From Caballeronia catudaia (GTDB lineage Bacteria; Pseudomonadota; Gammaproteobacteria; Burkholderiales; Burkholderiaceae): a stretch of 64,000 bases of DNA. How positions within the stretch are numbered: position 1 is the first letter of the stretch; each line of letters begins with the position of its first letter. Position numbers and translations under genes: made by a program. Below are positions 16,614-25,506 of the stretch, piece after piece. Below the pieces are notes generated by a model. The model was not told the DNA's origin. It did no database searches and saw only the letters and a program-made list of their open reading frames with translations. The DNA lies in assembly GCF_001544755.2 (NCBI RefSeq), contig NZ_FCOF02000018.1, positions 1 to 64,000 on the forward strand, given 5' to 3'.

Positions 16614-18089
16614 TCACGCCTCTTCCGCCCAGGCCAGATTCTCCCGCGCCATCAACGCACTCGATGCCGCCGGCCCGAACGTTCCCGCCGTATAACCGCG
16701 CGGCCGATCGCCCAGTTCCTTCCAGCCGTCGAGAATCGGCTCGACCCACGTCCACGCCGCTTCCAGTTCGTCGCGTCGCATGAAGTGCGTGAGGCGGCCG
16801 CGAATCACGTCGATCAGCAAACGCTCGTACGCCTCGGCGCGGCGCTGGGTCATCGCTTGCTGGAGGTCGAGATTGAGCGTCACGGGCTGCATGTGCATGC
16901 CGCTCCCCGGTTCCTTCGCCATCATCTGCAACTGAATGGACTCTTCCGGCTGCAACGTGATGGTGAGCCGGTTGCCGTAGTGACGCGGACCTTCCGGAAT
17001 GATCGAAAACGGCAGATCCGCGAAGTCGATGACGATCTCCGAGCGGCGATTCTGCATGCGCTTGCCGGTGCGCAGGAAGAACGGCACGTTGGCCCAGCGC
17101 CAGTTGTTGATATGCGCGCGCACCGCGACAAAGGTTTCCGCGCGGCTGTCGGCCGGGACGTTCTGTTCCTCGAGATAACCCTTCACCGCCTCGCCGCCCA
17201 CCGCGCCCGCCGTGTACTGGCCGCGCACCGTGTCGCGCGCGATATCGGCGACGGTCATCGGACGCAGCGACTTCAGCACCTTGAGCTTTTCGTCGCGCAC
17301 GGCGTCCGGATCGAGCGATACGGGCGGCTCCATCGCGACGATGCACAGCAGTTGCAGCAAGTGGTTCTGCACCATGTCGCGCAATGCGCCGGTGTGATCG
17401 TAGAACCCCGCGCGGCTGCCCACGCCGACCGTCTCCGACACCGTGATCTGCACGCTCTTGATATACGGCGACTGCCACAGCGGCCCGAAGATCGCGTTGC
17501 CGAAGCGCAGGACCATCAGGTTCTGCACGGTTTCCTTGCCGAGATAATGGTCGATGCGATAAATCTGCTCTTCCTTGAAGTGCTTGCCGACCGCATCGTT
17601 GATCGCGACCGCGGAGGCGAGATCGTGACCGAGCGGCTTCTCCAGCACGACGCGCGCGTTCTCGTCGAGGATACCGGCACTGTCGAGGTTCTCGCAGATG
17701 GTCACGAACAGTTCCGGCGACGTCGACAGATAGAGCACGCGCTGCGAGCCCGGACGCACGGCCTCGCCGAGCCGCCGGAAGTCCGACGGGTTCTCGACAT
17801 CGATGCGCACGTAGTCGAACAGCGCGAGGAATTTGTCCCACGACTGCGCATCGAAGACTTTCTCTTCGATGAACGGGCGAGCCTGTTCTTCCATGAAGTT
17901 CTTCAGGTAATCCTCGCGCGACCAGTCCTTGCGGCCGATTGCGAGAATGCGCGTGTCGGCGGGCAGGTTGCAGTGCGTGTGCGCCATGTAGAGCGCCGGC
18001 AGCAGCTTGCGCGCGGCCAGGTCTCCGCCGCCGCCGAAGATGATCATGTCGAGCGGGCGTTCGTTCGAGGGAGGGGTTGGTTTCGTCAT
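16614..18089 (-). CDS. zwf: Glucose-6-phosphate 1-dehydrogenase
   Basis: 491 aa, full length. It oxidises glucose 6-phosphate to 6-phosphogluconolactone with NADP+ in the cytosol. Visible motifs are IFGGGGDLAARKLLPALY (nucleotide binding, residues 14-31), VVLEKPLGHD, and the active site RIDHYLGKETVQNLM with catalytic His near residue 178. The end NLAWAEEA follows an Ala-rich stretch. It converges with the FUSC gene with a 12-base gap. No pgl or edd/eda gene is next to it. Confidence 0.97.
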   Translation of the reverse strand: MTKPTPPSNERPLDMIIFGGGGDLAARKLLPALYMAHTHCNLPADTRILAIGRKDWSREDYLKNFMEEQARPFIEEKVFDAQSWDKFLALFDYVRIDVENPSDFRRLGEAVRPGSQRVLYLSTSPELFVTICENLDSAGILDENARVVLEKPLGHDLASAVAINDAVGKHFKEEQIYRIDHYLGKETVQNLMVLRFGNAIFGPLWQSPYIKSVQITVSETVGVGSRAGFYDHTGALRDMVQNHLLQLLCIVAMEPPVSLDPDAVRDEKLKVLKSLRPMTVADIARDTVRGQYTAGAVGGEAVKGYLEEQNVPADSRAETFVAVRAHINNWRWANVPFFLRTGKRMQNRRSEIVIDFADLPFSIIPEGPRHYGNRLTITLQPEESIQLQMMAKEPGSGMHMQPVTLNLDLQQAMTQRRAEAYERLLIDVIRGRLTHFMRRDELEAAWTWVEPILDGWKELGDRPRGYTAGTFGPAASSALMARENLAWAEEA

Positions 18090-18254
18090 GGTGCGTGAGC
18101 CGGTAAGGGTTCAGATAAGGCGAAAGCGCGCCGATCGGTGCAATCGTTCGAGACAGCTATGTTGCATGTTTTGCCGGCATTTTGCACGGCGGGCGTGCTA
18201 ACGGGCGTTCGATTTACCGGCGATGGACGAATTGTCACGCGCGGTGCGCAGGAA

Positions 18255-19154
18255 TCAACGCAGCGTTACATCGGCGCGCAGCGCGGCCACAGCGAGATCG
18301 AGGAACGCGCGCACCTTCTGCGCGACATGGCGTCCCTCGCGATGCACGAGATGAATCGGCAAGGGCGGCGGCCCGAATTCGGGCAGCACGATGACGAGCC
18401 GCCCTTCGCTCACATGCTGCGCGACCTGATACGACATCAGCCGCGCGATGCCGAAATCGGCGAGCGCGGCGGCAATGGCCGAATCGTTGGTCGTCGTCGT
18501 GAAGCGCGCATGCGTGCGCACGGCGATCTGCCGCTCGCCGTCGTGAAGACGCCATTCCGGCGGCGTCGACGAACCCGTCGACGCGATCACGACATGCTCC
18601 GCGAGTTCATCCGGATGACGCGGCGTGCCGTGCTGATCCAGATACGCGGGCGATGCGCACAGCACGCGCCGGACGCGTCCGACATTGATCGCCTGCAACG
18701 ATGAGTCCGGCAATTGCGCGATGCGCACCGCGACATCGATGCCTTCATCGACGAGATTCACCACACGGTCGACGAACCAGCAGTTCGCATCGGTTTCGGG
18801 ATACCGCCGGAGATAGTCGAGCACGACCGGCGTGACGTGCAGCCGGCCGAACATGACCGGTGCGGTGATCGAGAGCAGGCCGCGCGGCGACGAATGCGTG
18901 CCCGTCGCGGAAAGCTCGGCGATGTCGATTTCACCGAGAATGCGGCGGCAGTCCTCGAAATAGCCGCTGCCGGCGTCGGTGAGGCGCACGACGCGCGTCG
19001 TGCGCGTGAGCAGCCGCACGCCGAGATGCTCTTCCAGCTCCGTCACGACACGGCTCACGACCGACGGCGACACATCCAGCTTGCGCGCCGCCGATGCGAA
19101 GCCGCCCGTCTCGACCACCGTGACGAATGTCGTCATTGCCTGTAATCGGTCCAT
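18255..19154 (-). CDS. LysR-family transcriptional regulator
   Basis: 299 aa. Starts MDRLQAMTTFVTVVETGGFASAARKLDVSPSVVSRVVTELEEHLG, the winged helix-turn-helix, followed by RTTRVVRLTDAG. The effector domain includes FVDRVVNLVDEGIDVAVRIAQLPDSS. I chose ATG at 19154; upstream frame extension has no family match. It lies 67 bases after the flavin/2Fe-2S oxidoreductase gene on the same strand and may be transcribed with it, possibly as its regulator. Confidence 0.9.
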   Translation of the reverse strand: MDRLQAMTTFVTVVETGGFASAARKLDVSPSVVSRVVTELEEHLGVRLLTRTTRVVRLTDAGSGYFEDCRRILGEIDIAELSATGTHSSPRGLLSITAPVMFGRLHVTPVVLDYLRRYPETDANCWFVDRVVNLVDEGIDVAVRIAQLPDSSLQAINVGRVRRVLCASPAYLDQHGTPRHPDELAEHVVIASTGSSTPPEWRLHDGERQIAVRTHARFTTTTNDSAIAAALADFGIARLMSYQVAQHVSEGRLVIVLPEFGPPPLPIHLVHREGRHVAQKVRAFLDLAVAALRADVTLR

Positions 19155-19221
19155 GTGAGCGCGCCGGGCATCCGCTGAAAAGATGCCGTGCATTGTCGAG
19201 GATCGGCGCGCCCGACACAAT

Positions 19222-21297
19222 CTAGAGATCCAGTTGCAGTGCCCCGTCCGAGTCGGCTGCGGGCAGCGCGCAGCAGATCAGCGCTTCGTTTTCGTCGACA
19301 TGGAACGCCGGCTCGCTTTCATACGACACCGCGCCCTTCACGATGCGCGTCCTGCACGTTCCGCACGTCCCGCCGCGGCAGTTGAACTCCGGCGACAGGC
19401 CGCTTGCCTCGGCCAGTTCGAGCAGCGTGCCGCCGCCCGGCTTCCACTGCGCGCTCGTGGCCGACTTCAGAAATTCGATCTTCACGGGTTCGGCGGCGGC
19501 AGGACGCATCGGCTTCACGTCCGCGCCGCGATCCGCCGCGCGCTTCAGCGCCGAGGGACCGAACGCCTCCGCATGAATGCGCGTGTCGGAGACGTTGAGC
19601 GCGCGCAGGCCGTCGTAGATCGTCTGCATGAACGCGCCCGGCCCGCACAGATAGAAGTCGTAGTCGTTGAACGGCAGGCGGCTCGTCAGCAGATCAATAT
19701 CGATGCGCCCCGACACGTCGTAATCGCGTTCGATCTGCGCGCCGTTCGTGTCGCTCAGCACGCGGATCACGTTCACGGCGCCGCCCGCGCTTTGCGCGAG
19801 CGCGTCGATTTCCCGTGCGAACGCGCGGCTCGCGAGCGAATGCGCCGACACGATCATCCACACCGGCCGCACGCGCCGCTTTCTCAGGCCTTCGTAGACG
19901 ACATGCCGCAGCATCGCGAGCATCGGCGTGATGCCGACGCCCGCCGCCATCAGCACGGCCGGACGCCGCTCGAACGGATCGATCGTGAAGTCGCCCGCCG
20001 GTGCGCGCGCTTCGATGACGTCGCCGGCTTTCAGCGTGTCGTGCAGATGCGCGGAAACGCGTCCATCGCGCTTCACGCTGATCCGGTACACGCCGTCCGA
20101 CGGCGCCACCGACAGCGTGTACGTGCGGATCATCGGCCTGGTCTCGCCCGGCAGCGTGACGCGGATGGGCAAATGCTGGCCGGCCTTGTGCGGCACGATG
20201 CCCGCGCCGTCCGCCGGTTCGAGATGGAACGAGCGGATCGCAGCGCTTTCGTCGACGATCTTGCTCACGCGGAACGTGCGCCACGCGTTCGCCAGCGCGG
20301 CGGCCTTCATGCGCTCGTCGACCTGCCGCCAGTCGCCGGTCATCAGCGAATTCGGCGACGCGCCTTCCGCACGCGCCTTCCAGCGCAGCGGCAACGCCTG
20401 AGCGCGATACACGATGCGCCGCGGCGTGAAACGCCACAGCCGCTCCGCGCCCTGGAACGCGGCGATTTCGGGCGAATCGAGCAGCACTTCGGCGTCGCCC
20501 GCGAGTTGCAGCAGATCGCCCGTTTCGAAGTCCGCGAACACGAGTCCCGCGCGGCCGTTCACGAGAATGTTGCCGAGCGTGTTGAAGAAGAGATTGCCCG
20601 CGAAATCGGGAATGGTGAGAGAGCCGTCGCCGGCAAGGCGCACGAATCCTGGCTTGCCGCCGCGATGCGACACATCCACTTGCCGATGCCCGTCCTCGCG
20701 ATCGAAATACGACGCGACGAAGAACGTATCCGCGCTTTCGATCATCGATTTCGCGCGCGGCGACAACGCATCGAGTGAGAGCGGCTGCACGGGCGAGGGC
20801 GCGGCGGCATCGCGCACGAATTCGAAATCGCGCAACTGGATGTACTGCGGGCAATTGCCGTAACTCTGCTCGACGGCCACATCGAACGCGGCGTTCGCGC
20901 CATCGCGACGGATCACGCCGTTCATGCGGTTACGGCGGCGCGTGTGCAATTCGATGCCGAGCAGGCCGACCGACGCGCCGTCGTCCATGCCGGCGTCGGC
21001 GGGATCGAGCGGATCGCGCGCGCGGGTCACCGACAGTGTTTTGGCATCGGGCGTGCGCATGAAGCCGGGGTGTCCGGCGAAGAGCGTCGCCCACGGATCG
21101 CCGTGCTCATCGACCGAACCGGCCACGATGAACGGCAACTGCGCGAAGAACTGGCGATGCTGATCCGGCATGTGATCGCGCACGACGCGCCGTCCGACGC
21201 CGTCCATGCGCTCGAACGCGCCGAAAGCCTTCTGAATGGCGATTTCACCGCGATGCCACGGCGACGGTGTCACAAGAGCGGGGACAGAAGCGGACAT
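19222..21297 (-). CDS. Three-module oxidoreductase: PNPOx-like, FNR-like and 2Fe-2S ferredoxin domains
   Basis: 691 aa. Residues 1-330 resemble the pyridoxamine-phosphate-oxidase split barrel (QFFAQLPFIVAGSVDEHGDPWATLFAG and SYFDREDGHRQVDVSHRGGKPGF). Residues 340-590 are a ferredoxin-NADP reductase module with FAD motif RTYTLSVAPSDG and NAD(P) motif MAAGVGITPMLAML. The C-terminus has a plant-type 2Fe-2S motif CRGGTCGTC (C-x4-C-x2-C) and a fourth Cys in ALICCALP. It should carry electrons between NAD(P)H, flavin and an unknown substrate. It follows the glutathione S-transferase gene by 63 bases. Confidence 0.88.
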   Translation of the reverse strand: MSASVPALVTPSPWHRGEIAIQKAFGAFERMDGVGRRVVRDHMPDQHRQFFAQLPFIVAGSVDEHGDPWATLFAGHPGFMRTPDAKTLSVTRARDPLDPADAGMDDGASVGLLGIELHTRRRNRMNGVIRRDGANAAFDVAVEQSYGNCPQYIQLRDFEFVRDAAAPSPVQPLSLDALSPRAKSMIESADTFFVASYFDREDGHRQVDVSHRGGKPGFVRLAGDGSLTIPDFAGNLFFNTLGNILVNGRAGLVFADFETGDLLQLAGDAEVLLDSPEIAAFQGAERLWRFTPRRIVYRAQALPLRWKARAEGASPNSLMTGDWRQVDERMKAAALANAWRTFRVSKIVDESAAIRSFHLEPADGAGIVPHKAGQHLPIRVTLPGETRPMIRTYTLSVAPSDGVYRISVKRDGRVSAHLHDTLKAGDVIEARAPAGDFTIDPFERRPAVLMAAGVGITPMLAMLRHVVYEGLRKRRVRPVWMIVSAHSLASRAFAREIDALAQSAGGAVNVIRVLSDTNGAQIERDYDVSGRIDIDLLTSRLPFNDYDFYLCGPGAFMQTIYDGLRALNVSDTRIHAEAFGPSALKRAADRGADVKPMRPAAAEPVKIEFLKSATSAQWKPGGGTLLELAEASGLSPEFNCRGGTCGTCRTRIVKGAVSYESEPAFHVDENEALICCALPAADSDGALQLDL

Positions 21298-21360
21298 GAT
21301 GGTATGCCTCTTCGATTCGTGCGCGGCGGGGGTGGGAATCGCCTTGCCGCCGCGCTCACT

Positions 21361-21981
21361 TTACGCCGCGAGACCCGCGGCCGTCTTTTGAAACGGAACG
21401 AAGCCGGACAGCGCTTCGACACGCGCGAGCCAGGCGTTCACGTTCGCGTAAGCGGTGAGATCGACGTTGCCTTCGGGCGCGCTCGAGATATAGCTGTAGA
21501 GCGCGATGTCGGCGATGGTCGGATGCGCGCTGCCGGTATCGGCGATCCATTCGCGATTCGCCAGTTCCGCGTCGATCACCTTGAGCACGGCATGCGCGCG
21601 GGCGATGACTTCATCCGCGTTGAATTTCGCGCCGAACACGGTGATGAGCCGCGCGGCGCCCGGGCCGAATGCGATCTGCCCCGCCGCGACGGAGAGCCAG
21701 CGCTGCACGGCGGCGGCTTGCGCGGGCGCTTCGGGAAGCCATTGCGCGGCGCCCGCTTTTTTCGCGAGATAGACGAGGATCGCGTTCGAATCGGCGATCA
21801 CGATGTCGCCATCGACGAGAACCGGAATCTGGCCGAAGCTGTTCAGCTTCAGGTATTCAGGCGTCTTGTGCGCGGCGGCGGCGAGATCGACGAAGGCTTC
21901 TTCGTGCTCGATCGAAAGCAGACTCAGGAAAAGCCGCGCGCGGTGCGCATGCCCGGACAGCGGATGGCAGTAAAGCTTCAT
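21361..21981 (-). CDS. Glutathione S-transferase
   Basis: 206 aa. The thioredoxin-like N-terminal domain has [19 protein letters not shown] and the glutathione-binding turn [21 protein letters not shown] (the cis-Pro and the Asp-Ser pair). The all-helical C-terminal domain contains [19 protein letters not shown] with the family N-capping Asp. The start at 21981 has AAGGAAA upstream. It is first in a likely operon with the three-module oxidoreductase and the LysR gene. Substrate unknown. Confidence 0.93.
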   Translation of the reverse strand: MKLYCHPLSGHAHRARLFLSLLSIEHEEAFVDLAAAAHKTPEYLKLNSFGQIPVLVDGDIVIADSNAILVYLAKKAGAAQWLPEAPAQAAAVQRWLSVAAGQIAFGPGAARLITVFGAKFNADEVIARAHAVLKVIDAELANREWIADTGSAHPTIADIALYSYISSAPEGNVDLTAYANVNAWLARVEALSGFVPFQKTAAGLAA

Positions 21982-22138
21982 GGCAAGTTTCCTTGGTTGA
22001 TCGTCTCGGGCGGGGAAGGTCCGCCGTGAAACCAAGTATGCGTTCTTGCTCGATGAAGCTGAATACCAGTGGAATTCAAATCACTATTCTCGAAACGAGA
22101 ACGGTGAGGGTGCTTTGCGGCTTGGCTTACGAACCGCT

Positions 22139-22441
22139 TTATTCGCCGCGCGGCACGTTCGCTTTATTGCCCGCGAGCGGCGAGCCGTAGCCGCCGCTGT
22201 TCGCGTTATTCGGCAGACCGTTGACCAGTTGAGCGCGCGGATCGCTCGGATTGAGATTGAGCTCGCCGGCCTGCGCGTTGCCGTGCGTCGGATATTGGCT
22301 GCCGAGCGGTGCATTCGGCATGAGCTTCGTACTGTTCTGCGGCGCATACATGTCGGTTTCGGCGCTGGGATGCAGTTGCGCGAAAGCGGTTGATGCAGCG
22401 AAGGAAGAGGCGAGGACGAATGCGGCTGTCGTCAGTTTCAT
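22139..22441 (-). CDS. Small exported protein of unknown function
   Basis: 100 aa. MKLTTAAFVLASSFAASTAFA is a Sec signal peptide (cleavage after AFA). The mature part is polar, rich in Asn, Pro and Gly (ETDMYAPQNSTKLMPNAPLG, GYGSPLAGNKANVPRGE), with no cysteine and no helix-forming stretch, so it may be disordered in the periplasm. Such short proteins are common in Burkholderia genomes; the role is unknown. Confidence 0.72.
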   Translation of the reverse strand: MKLTTAAFVLASSFAASTAFAQLHPSAETDMYAPQNSTKLMPNAPLGSQYPTHGNAQAGELNLNPSDPRAQLVNGLPNNANSGGYGSPLAGNKANVPRGE

Positions 22442-22538
22442 GGCGAACTCCACGGAGAGCCGAAGGCGTTTCCAGTGTAGTCCGCAAGCCGCGAGCAAAT
22501 CGCGATCACCCTACGCCCGACCAGTCCAGCGTTTGTCC

Positions 22539-22721
22539 TCACTTCTTGTGCTTCTTGAGCTTCGCCTTGCGCGCCGCCCCGTCATTGATGATCCGCACGC
22601 GATGCTTGTCCTTCATCTTCTTCCACTGTTTGCATTCGTCTTTCGTGCGCATGCAGCCGATGCAGAAGCCGGTTTTATCGTCGAACTTGCAGATGCTGAT
22701 GCACGGTGAATCGACTGCCAT
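22539..22721 (-). CDS. DUF1289 protein
   Basis: 60 aa. It has the family pattern SPCISICKFDDKTGFCIGCMRTKDECKQW, with four cysteines near the N-terminus (C-x3-C-x7-C-x2-C) plus one in DEC. They could hold a metal. The C-terminus is Lys-rich (ARKAKLKKHKK). Function is unknown; members often stand near housekeeping genes. Confidence 0.88.
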   Translation of the reverse strand: MAVDSPCISICKFDDKTGFCIGCMRTKDECKQWKKMKDKHRVRIINDGAARKAKLKKHKK

Positions 22722-22778
22722 GACGGGTCCTGTACGTTCCAGTTGCGTGAATGTCGCACGCGCTCCGTGCGCGCATCC

Positions 22779-22799
22779 AAATGATTGTTTCGATCATTT
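22779..22799. promoter_or_regulatory. Inverted repeat upstream of the DUF1289 gene
   Basis: AAATGAT and ATCATTT are perfect arms around a seven-base centre, about 58 bases upstream of the DUF1289 start. It is AT-rich against its surroundings and may be an operator; the binding protein is not known. Confidence 0.35.
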
Positions 22800-23006
22800 C
22801 GATAGAGCACGCCGCAACTGCCGCGCCACCCGCGCCGCTCCCGTATTTCCTCACCGTTGCACCGCTTGCAGTAGAATTCGGCTCCCGGACCGGCTCACCT
22901 TTGCGGGGCGGGCACGCGCCCGACGGCACGTGCCTTGCTTTATCGAAGTTGCTTCCCGTACCCGCCGGGCGCCGCCTGCCATCACTCCAACAGCGAGCCG
23001 TTACCC

Positions 23007-25004
23007 ATGCCGCAAGCACCCGGTCCGCGCCGGCCACCCGCGAAAATCCTGCCGCCCGATGCGTCCGGCGTGCGTGCGCTGGCGTCGCTGGTGACGGGCG
23101 TCGTCGTTATTTGCGCGCTGTATTTTGGGCGCGCGGTGATGATTCCGATCATCCTCGCGATTCTGCTGAGCTTCCTGCTCGCGCCGTTCGTCGACTTTTT
23201 GCGGCGGCTGCGCTTCGGCCAGGTGCCATCGGTGATCGTCGCGGTGGTGATTGCGCTGTCCGTGCTGACCGCGGTCGGCGCGCTGATCGGCGCACAGGTC
23301 GCGCAACTCGCCGGCGATCTGCCGAAATATCAGGTCGCGGTCGAGCGCAAGGTCGACGCCGTGCAGAAGATGACAGTCGGCCGCGCCGACGAGTTTCTCG
23401 GCCGCGCGTCGCGCGCGCTCAAGCGCCTGTCGCCGGCGCGCGAGCAGGAGCCGAAGAACGAGGACAACCCGGCCGCGTCGCCGATCGATCAGCCGATGCC
23501 CGTCGAAGTCCACGAACCGACGCCGACGCCGCTGGAACTCGCGCAACGCTTCCTGTCGCCCGTCATCAGTCCGCTGGAAACCACCGGCATCGTGCTGGTC
23601 GTCGCGGTGTTCATCCTGCTTCAGCGCGAGGATTTGCGCGACCGCCTGATACGCCTCTTCGGCTCGCGCGACCTGCATCGCGCGACGACCGCGATGGACG
23701 AGGCCGCGCGGCGCCTGTCGCGCTACTTCCTCGCGCAGCTCGGCATCAACGTGGGCGCGGGCATTGTCATCGCGATCGGGCTTGCGATCATCGGCGTGCC
23801 GGGCGCGCTGCTGTTCGGCGTGATGACCGCGCTGCTGCGCTTCGTGCCGTATGTCGGGACGTGGATCGCGGCGATCGTCGCGGTCGTGTTCGCGGCGGCG
23901 GTCGGTCCCGGCTGGGCGATGCTCGTGTGGACCATCGTGATCTTCGCCGCCACGGACATCATCGCGGGGCAGGTCGTCGAGCCGCTCCTGTACGGGCACA
24001 GCACGGGGCTGTCGCCGTTCGCGGTGATCGTCGCGGCGATCTTCTGGAGCTGGATCTGGGGGCCGATCGGCCTCGTGCTCTCGACGCCGCTCACGCTGTG
24101 TCTCGTGATTCTCGGCCGTCACGTCGATCGCCTCGAATTTCTCGATGTGCTGTTCGGCGACCGGCCCGCGCTCACGCCCGCCGAAAACTTCTATCAGCGC
24201 CTGCTCGCGAACGATCCCGACGAAGCGCTCGTGCAGGCGGAGTCGCTGCTGAAGGAGCGCTCGCTCATCGCCTATTACGACGAAGTCGCGCTCGAAGGCC
24301 TGCGCTATGCCCATAACGACGTGCTGCGCGGCGTCGTGACGGCGGATCAGCTGCGGCGCATCAAGGAGTCGGCGCTGGACATCATCGAAGGACTCGAGGA
24401 CGCGGAAGACACGGCGGTCACCGCCGTGCCGAAGGAAGAACTGCCCGCGAGCTTCGACTTGCCGGACGATGGGCAACTGCCGCACGAGCTACCACCCGCG
24501 CGCTTCGACGCCGAAAAGGAAGGGCACACGGCGTCGGTGCTGTGCATCGCGGGGCGCAGCGAACTCGACGATCTCGCCGCGTCCATCGCCGTGCAGTTGT
24601 TCCGCAAACACGGCCTGCATGCGGATCTCGCGGGCTACGAGCGCTTCTCGCGCGGACGCTTCGGCGAAGTGGACCTCGCGGGCGTGTCGATCATCTGCGT
24701 CGTGTCGTTCGATGCGGCCGAGTCGCCGCCGTATCTGCGCAATCTGCTGCGGCGGCTGCATCAGCGCGCGCCGCTGGCGGAACTGATCGTCGGACTGGTG
24801 TTTCCAGAAAGCCCGTTGCAAGGCGAAGTGCTTGTGCGCACCAGCTCGGCGGCGGTGTCGTTCCGGGAACTGGTGGCCGCGTGCGTGGCCGCCGCGCGCC
24901 GTCAGTCCACCGACGGCGTGCCGTGGGCGGGCCTCGACGACACGGACGGTGAGGCTGCGCTGAGCGGCCCGAGCGAGAATGTCGCCGAGCTGCGGAACGA
25001 GTGA
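23007..25004 (+). CDS. AI-2E/PerM-family membrane protein with soluble C-terminal extension
   Basis: 665 aa. Residues 20-390 are the PerM/AI-2E transporter domain: early helices (SLVTGVVVICALYFGRAVMIPIILAILLSFLLAPFV), a soluble loop, then FLAQLGINVGAGIVIAIGL, GALLFGVMTALLRFVPYVGTWIAA and WGPIGLVLSTPLTLCLVILGRHV. About 275 extra residues follow, with VLCIAGRSELDDLAASIAVQLFRKHGL and AESPPYLRNLLRRL, which look like a cytoplasmic helical region. Standard members have about 350 residues, so the tail is a distinct feature. The transported compound is unknown. The start at 23007 is the first plausible one. Confidence 0.85.
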   Translation: MPQAPGPRRPPAKILPPDASGVRALASLVTGVVVICALYFGRAVMIPIILAILLSFLLAPFVDFLRRLRFGQVPSVIVAVVIALSVLTAVGALIGAQVAQLAGDLPKYQVAVERKVDAVQKMTVGRADEFLGRASRALKRLSPAREQEPKNEDNPAASPIDQPMPVEVHEPTPTPLELAQRFLSPVISPLETTGIVLVVAVFILLQREDLRDRLIRLFGSRDLHRATTAMDEAARRLSRYFLAQLGINVGAGIVIAIGLAIIGVPGALLFGVMTALLRFVPYVGTWIAAIVAVVFAAAVGPGWAMLVWTIVIFAATDIIAGQVVEPLLYGHSTGLSPFAVIVAAIFWSWIWGPIGLVLSTPLTLCLVILGRHVDRLEFLDVLFGDRPALTPAENFYQRLLANDPDEALVQAESLLKERSLIAYYDEVALEGLRYAHNDVLRGVVTADQLRRIKESALDIIEGLEDAEDTAVTAVPKEELPASFDLPDDGQLPHELPPARFDAEKEGHTASVLCIAGRSELDDLAASIAVQLFRKHGLHADLAGYERFSRGRFGEVDLAGVSIICVVSFDAAESPPYLRNLLRRLHQRAPLAELIVGLVFPESPLQGEVLVRTSSAAVSFRELVAACVAAARRQSTDGVPWAGLDDTDGEAALSGPSENVAELRNE

Positions 25005-25022
25005 CGCGGACTTGACTGACGC

Positions 25023-25256
25023 TCAGCGGTTGCCGTCGAACAGATCGTTGAGCATGGTGTCGAAGGCGGCTTGCGCATCTTCGAGTTCCTGAAGCGCGGC
25101 GTCGAAGGTTTGCAGCGCCATTTGCGATGGCCGGGCGTCGCCTTCGGGCGGAAAGTGCTTTTGCAGCGCGAGAAACGCGGACTGAACCTGGCGCGTCGCG
25201 TTGACGATACGTTCCATCGCTCGCGCTTCTTCCGTGCGATTGTTCTCAGCGGTCAT
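25023..25256 (-). CDS. Small hypothetical helical protein
   Basis: 77 aa, not recognised. Almost wholly helical and acidic: NRTEEARAMERIVNATRQVQSAFLALQK, then MALQTFDAALQELEDAQAAFDTML. GGAG lies eight bases ahead of the ATG at 25256. It converges with the AI-2E-family gene with an 18-base gap. Codon use matches the neighbours, so I think it is real. Confidence 0.6.
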   Translation of the reverse strand: MTAENNRTEEARAMERIVNATRQVQSAFLALQKHFPPEGDARPSQMALQTFDAALQELEDAQAAFDTMLNDLFDGNR

Positions 25257-25310
25257 CGGAGACACTCCTCGTTGTGAATGCACCGATAGTACCAAGCGCC
25301 GCGCGCTTGC

Positions 25311-25497
25311 TTAAGCCTGCGCAACAGTAAAGAGCCGCACGGCTTCGTCGAGCACTTCGGCGCGTTCCGCGAGCCCCTTGGCGGTGGCCGCCGCCTGCTC
25401 GACGAGCGCGGCGTTCTGCTGGATTGAGTCGTCCAGATGGGCGACCGCCTGATTCACCTGCGCGATGCCCTCGGTCTGCTCGCCGCTCGCCTTTTTC
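25311..25497 (-). pseudogene. 3' remnant of a methyl-accepting chemotaxis protein
   Basis: Only the last 60 codons or so remain. They read KASGEQTEGIAQVNQAVAHLD then DSIQQNAALVEQAAATAKGLAERAEVL, the conserved end of the MCP signalling domain. Upstream of about 25497 the frame has no MCP similarity and runs into the tail of another decayed gene. There is no start codon with a ribosome site. This is a truncated fragment joined at a sharp border. Confidence 0.8.
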
Positions 25498-25506
25498 TGG
25501 GCACGT

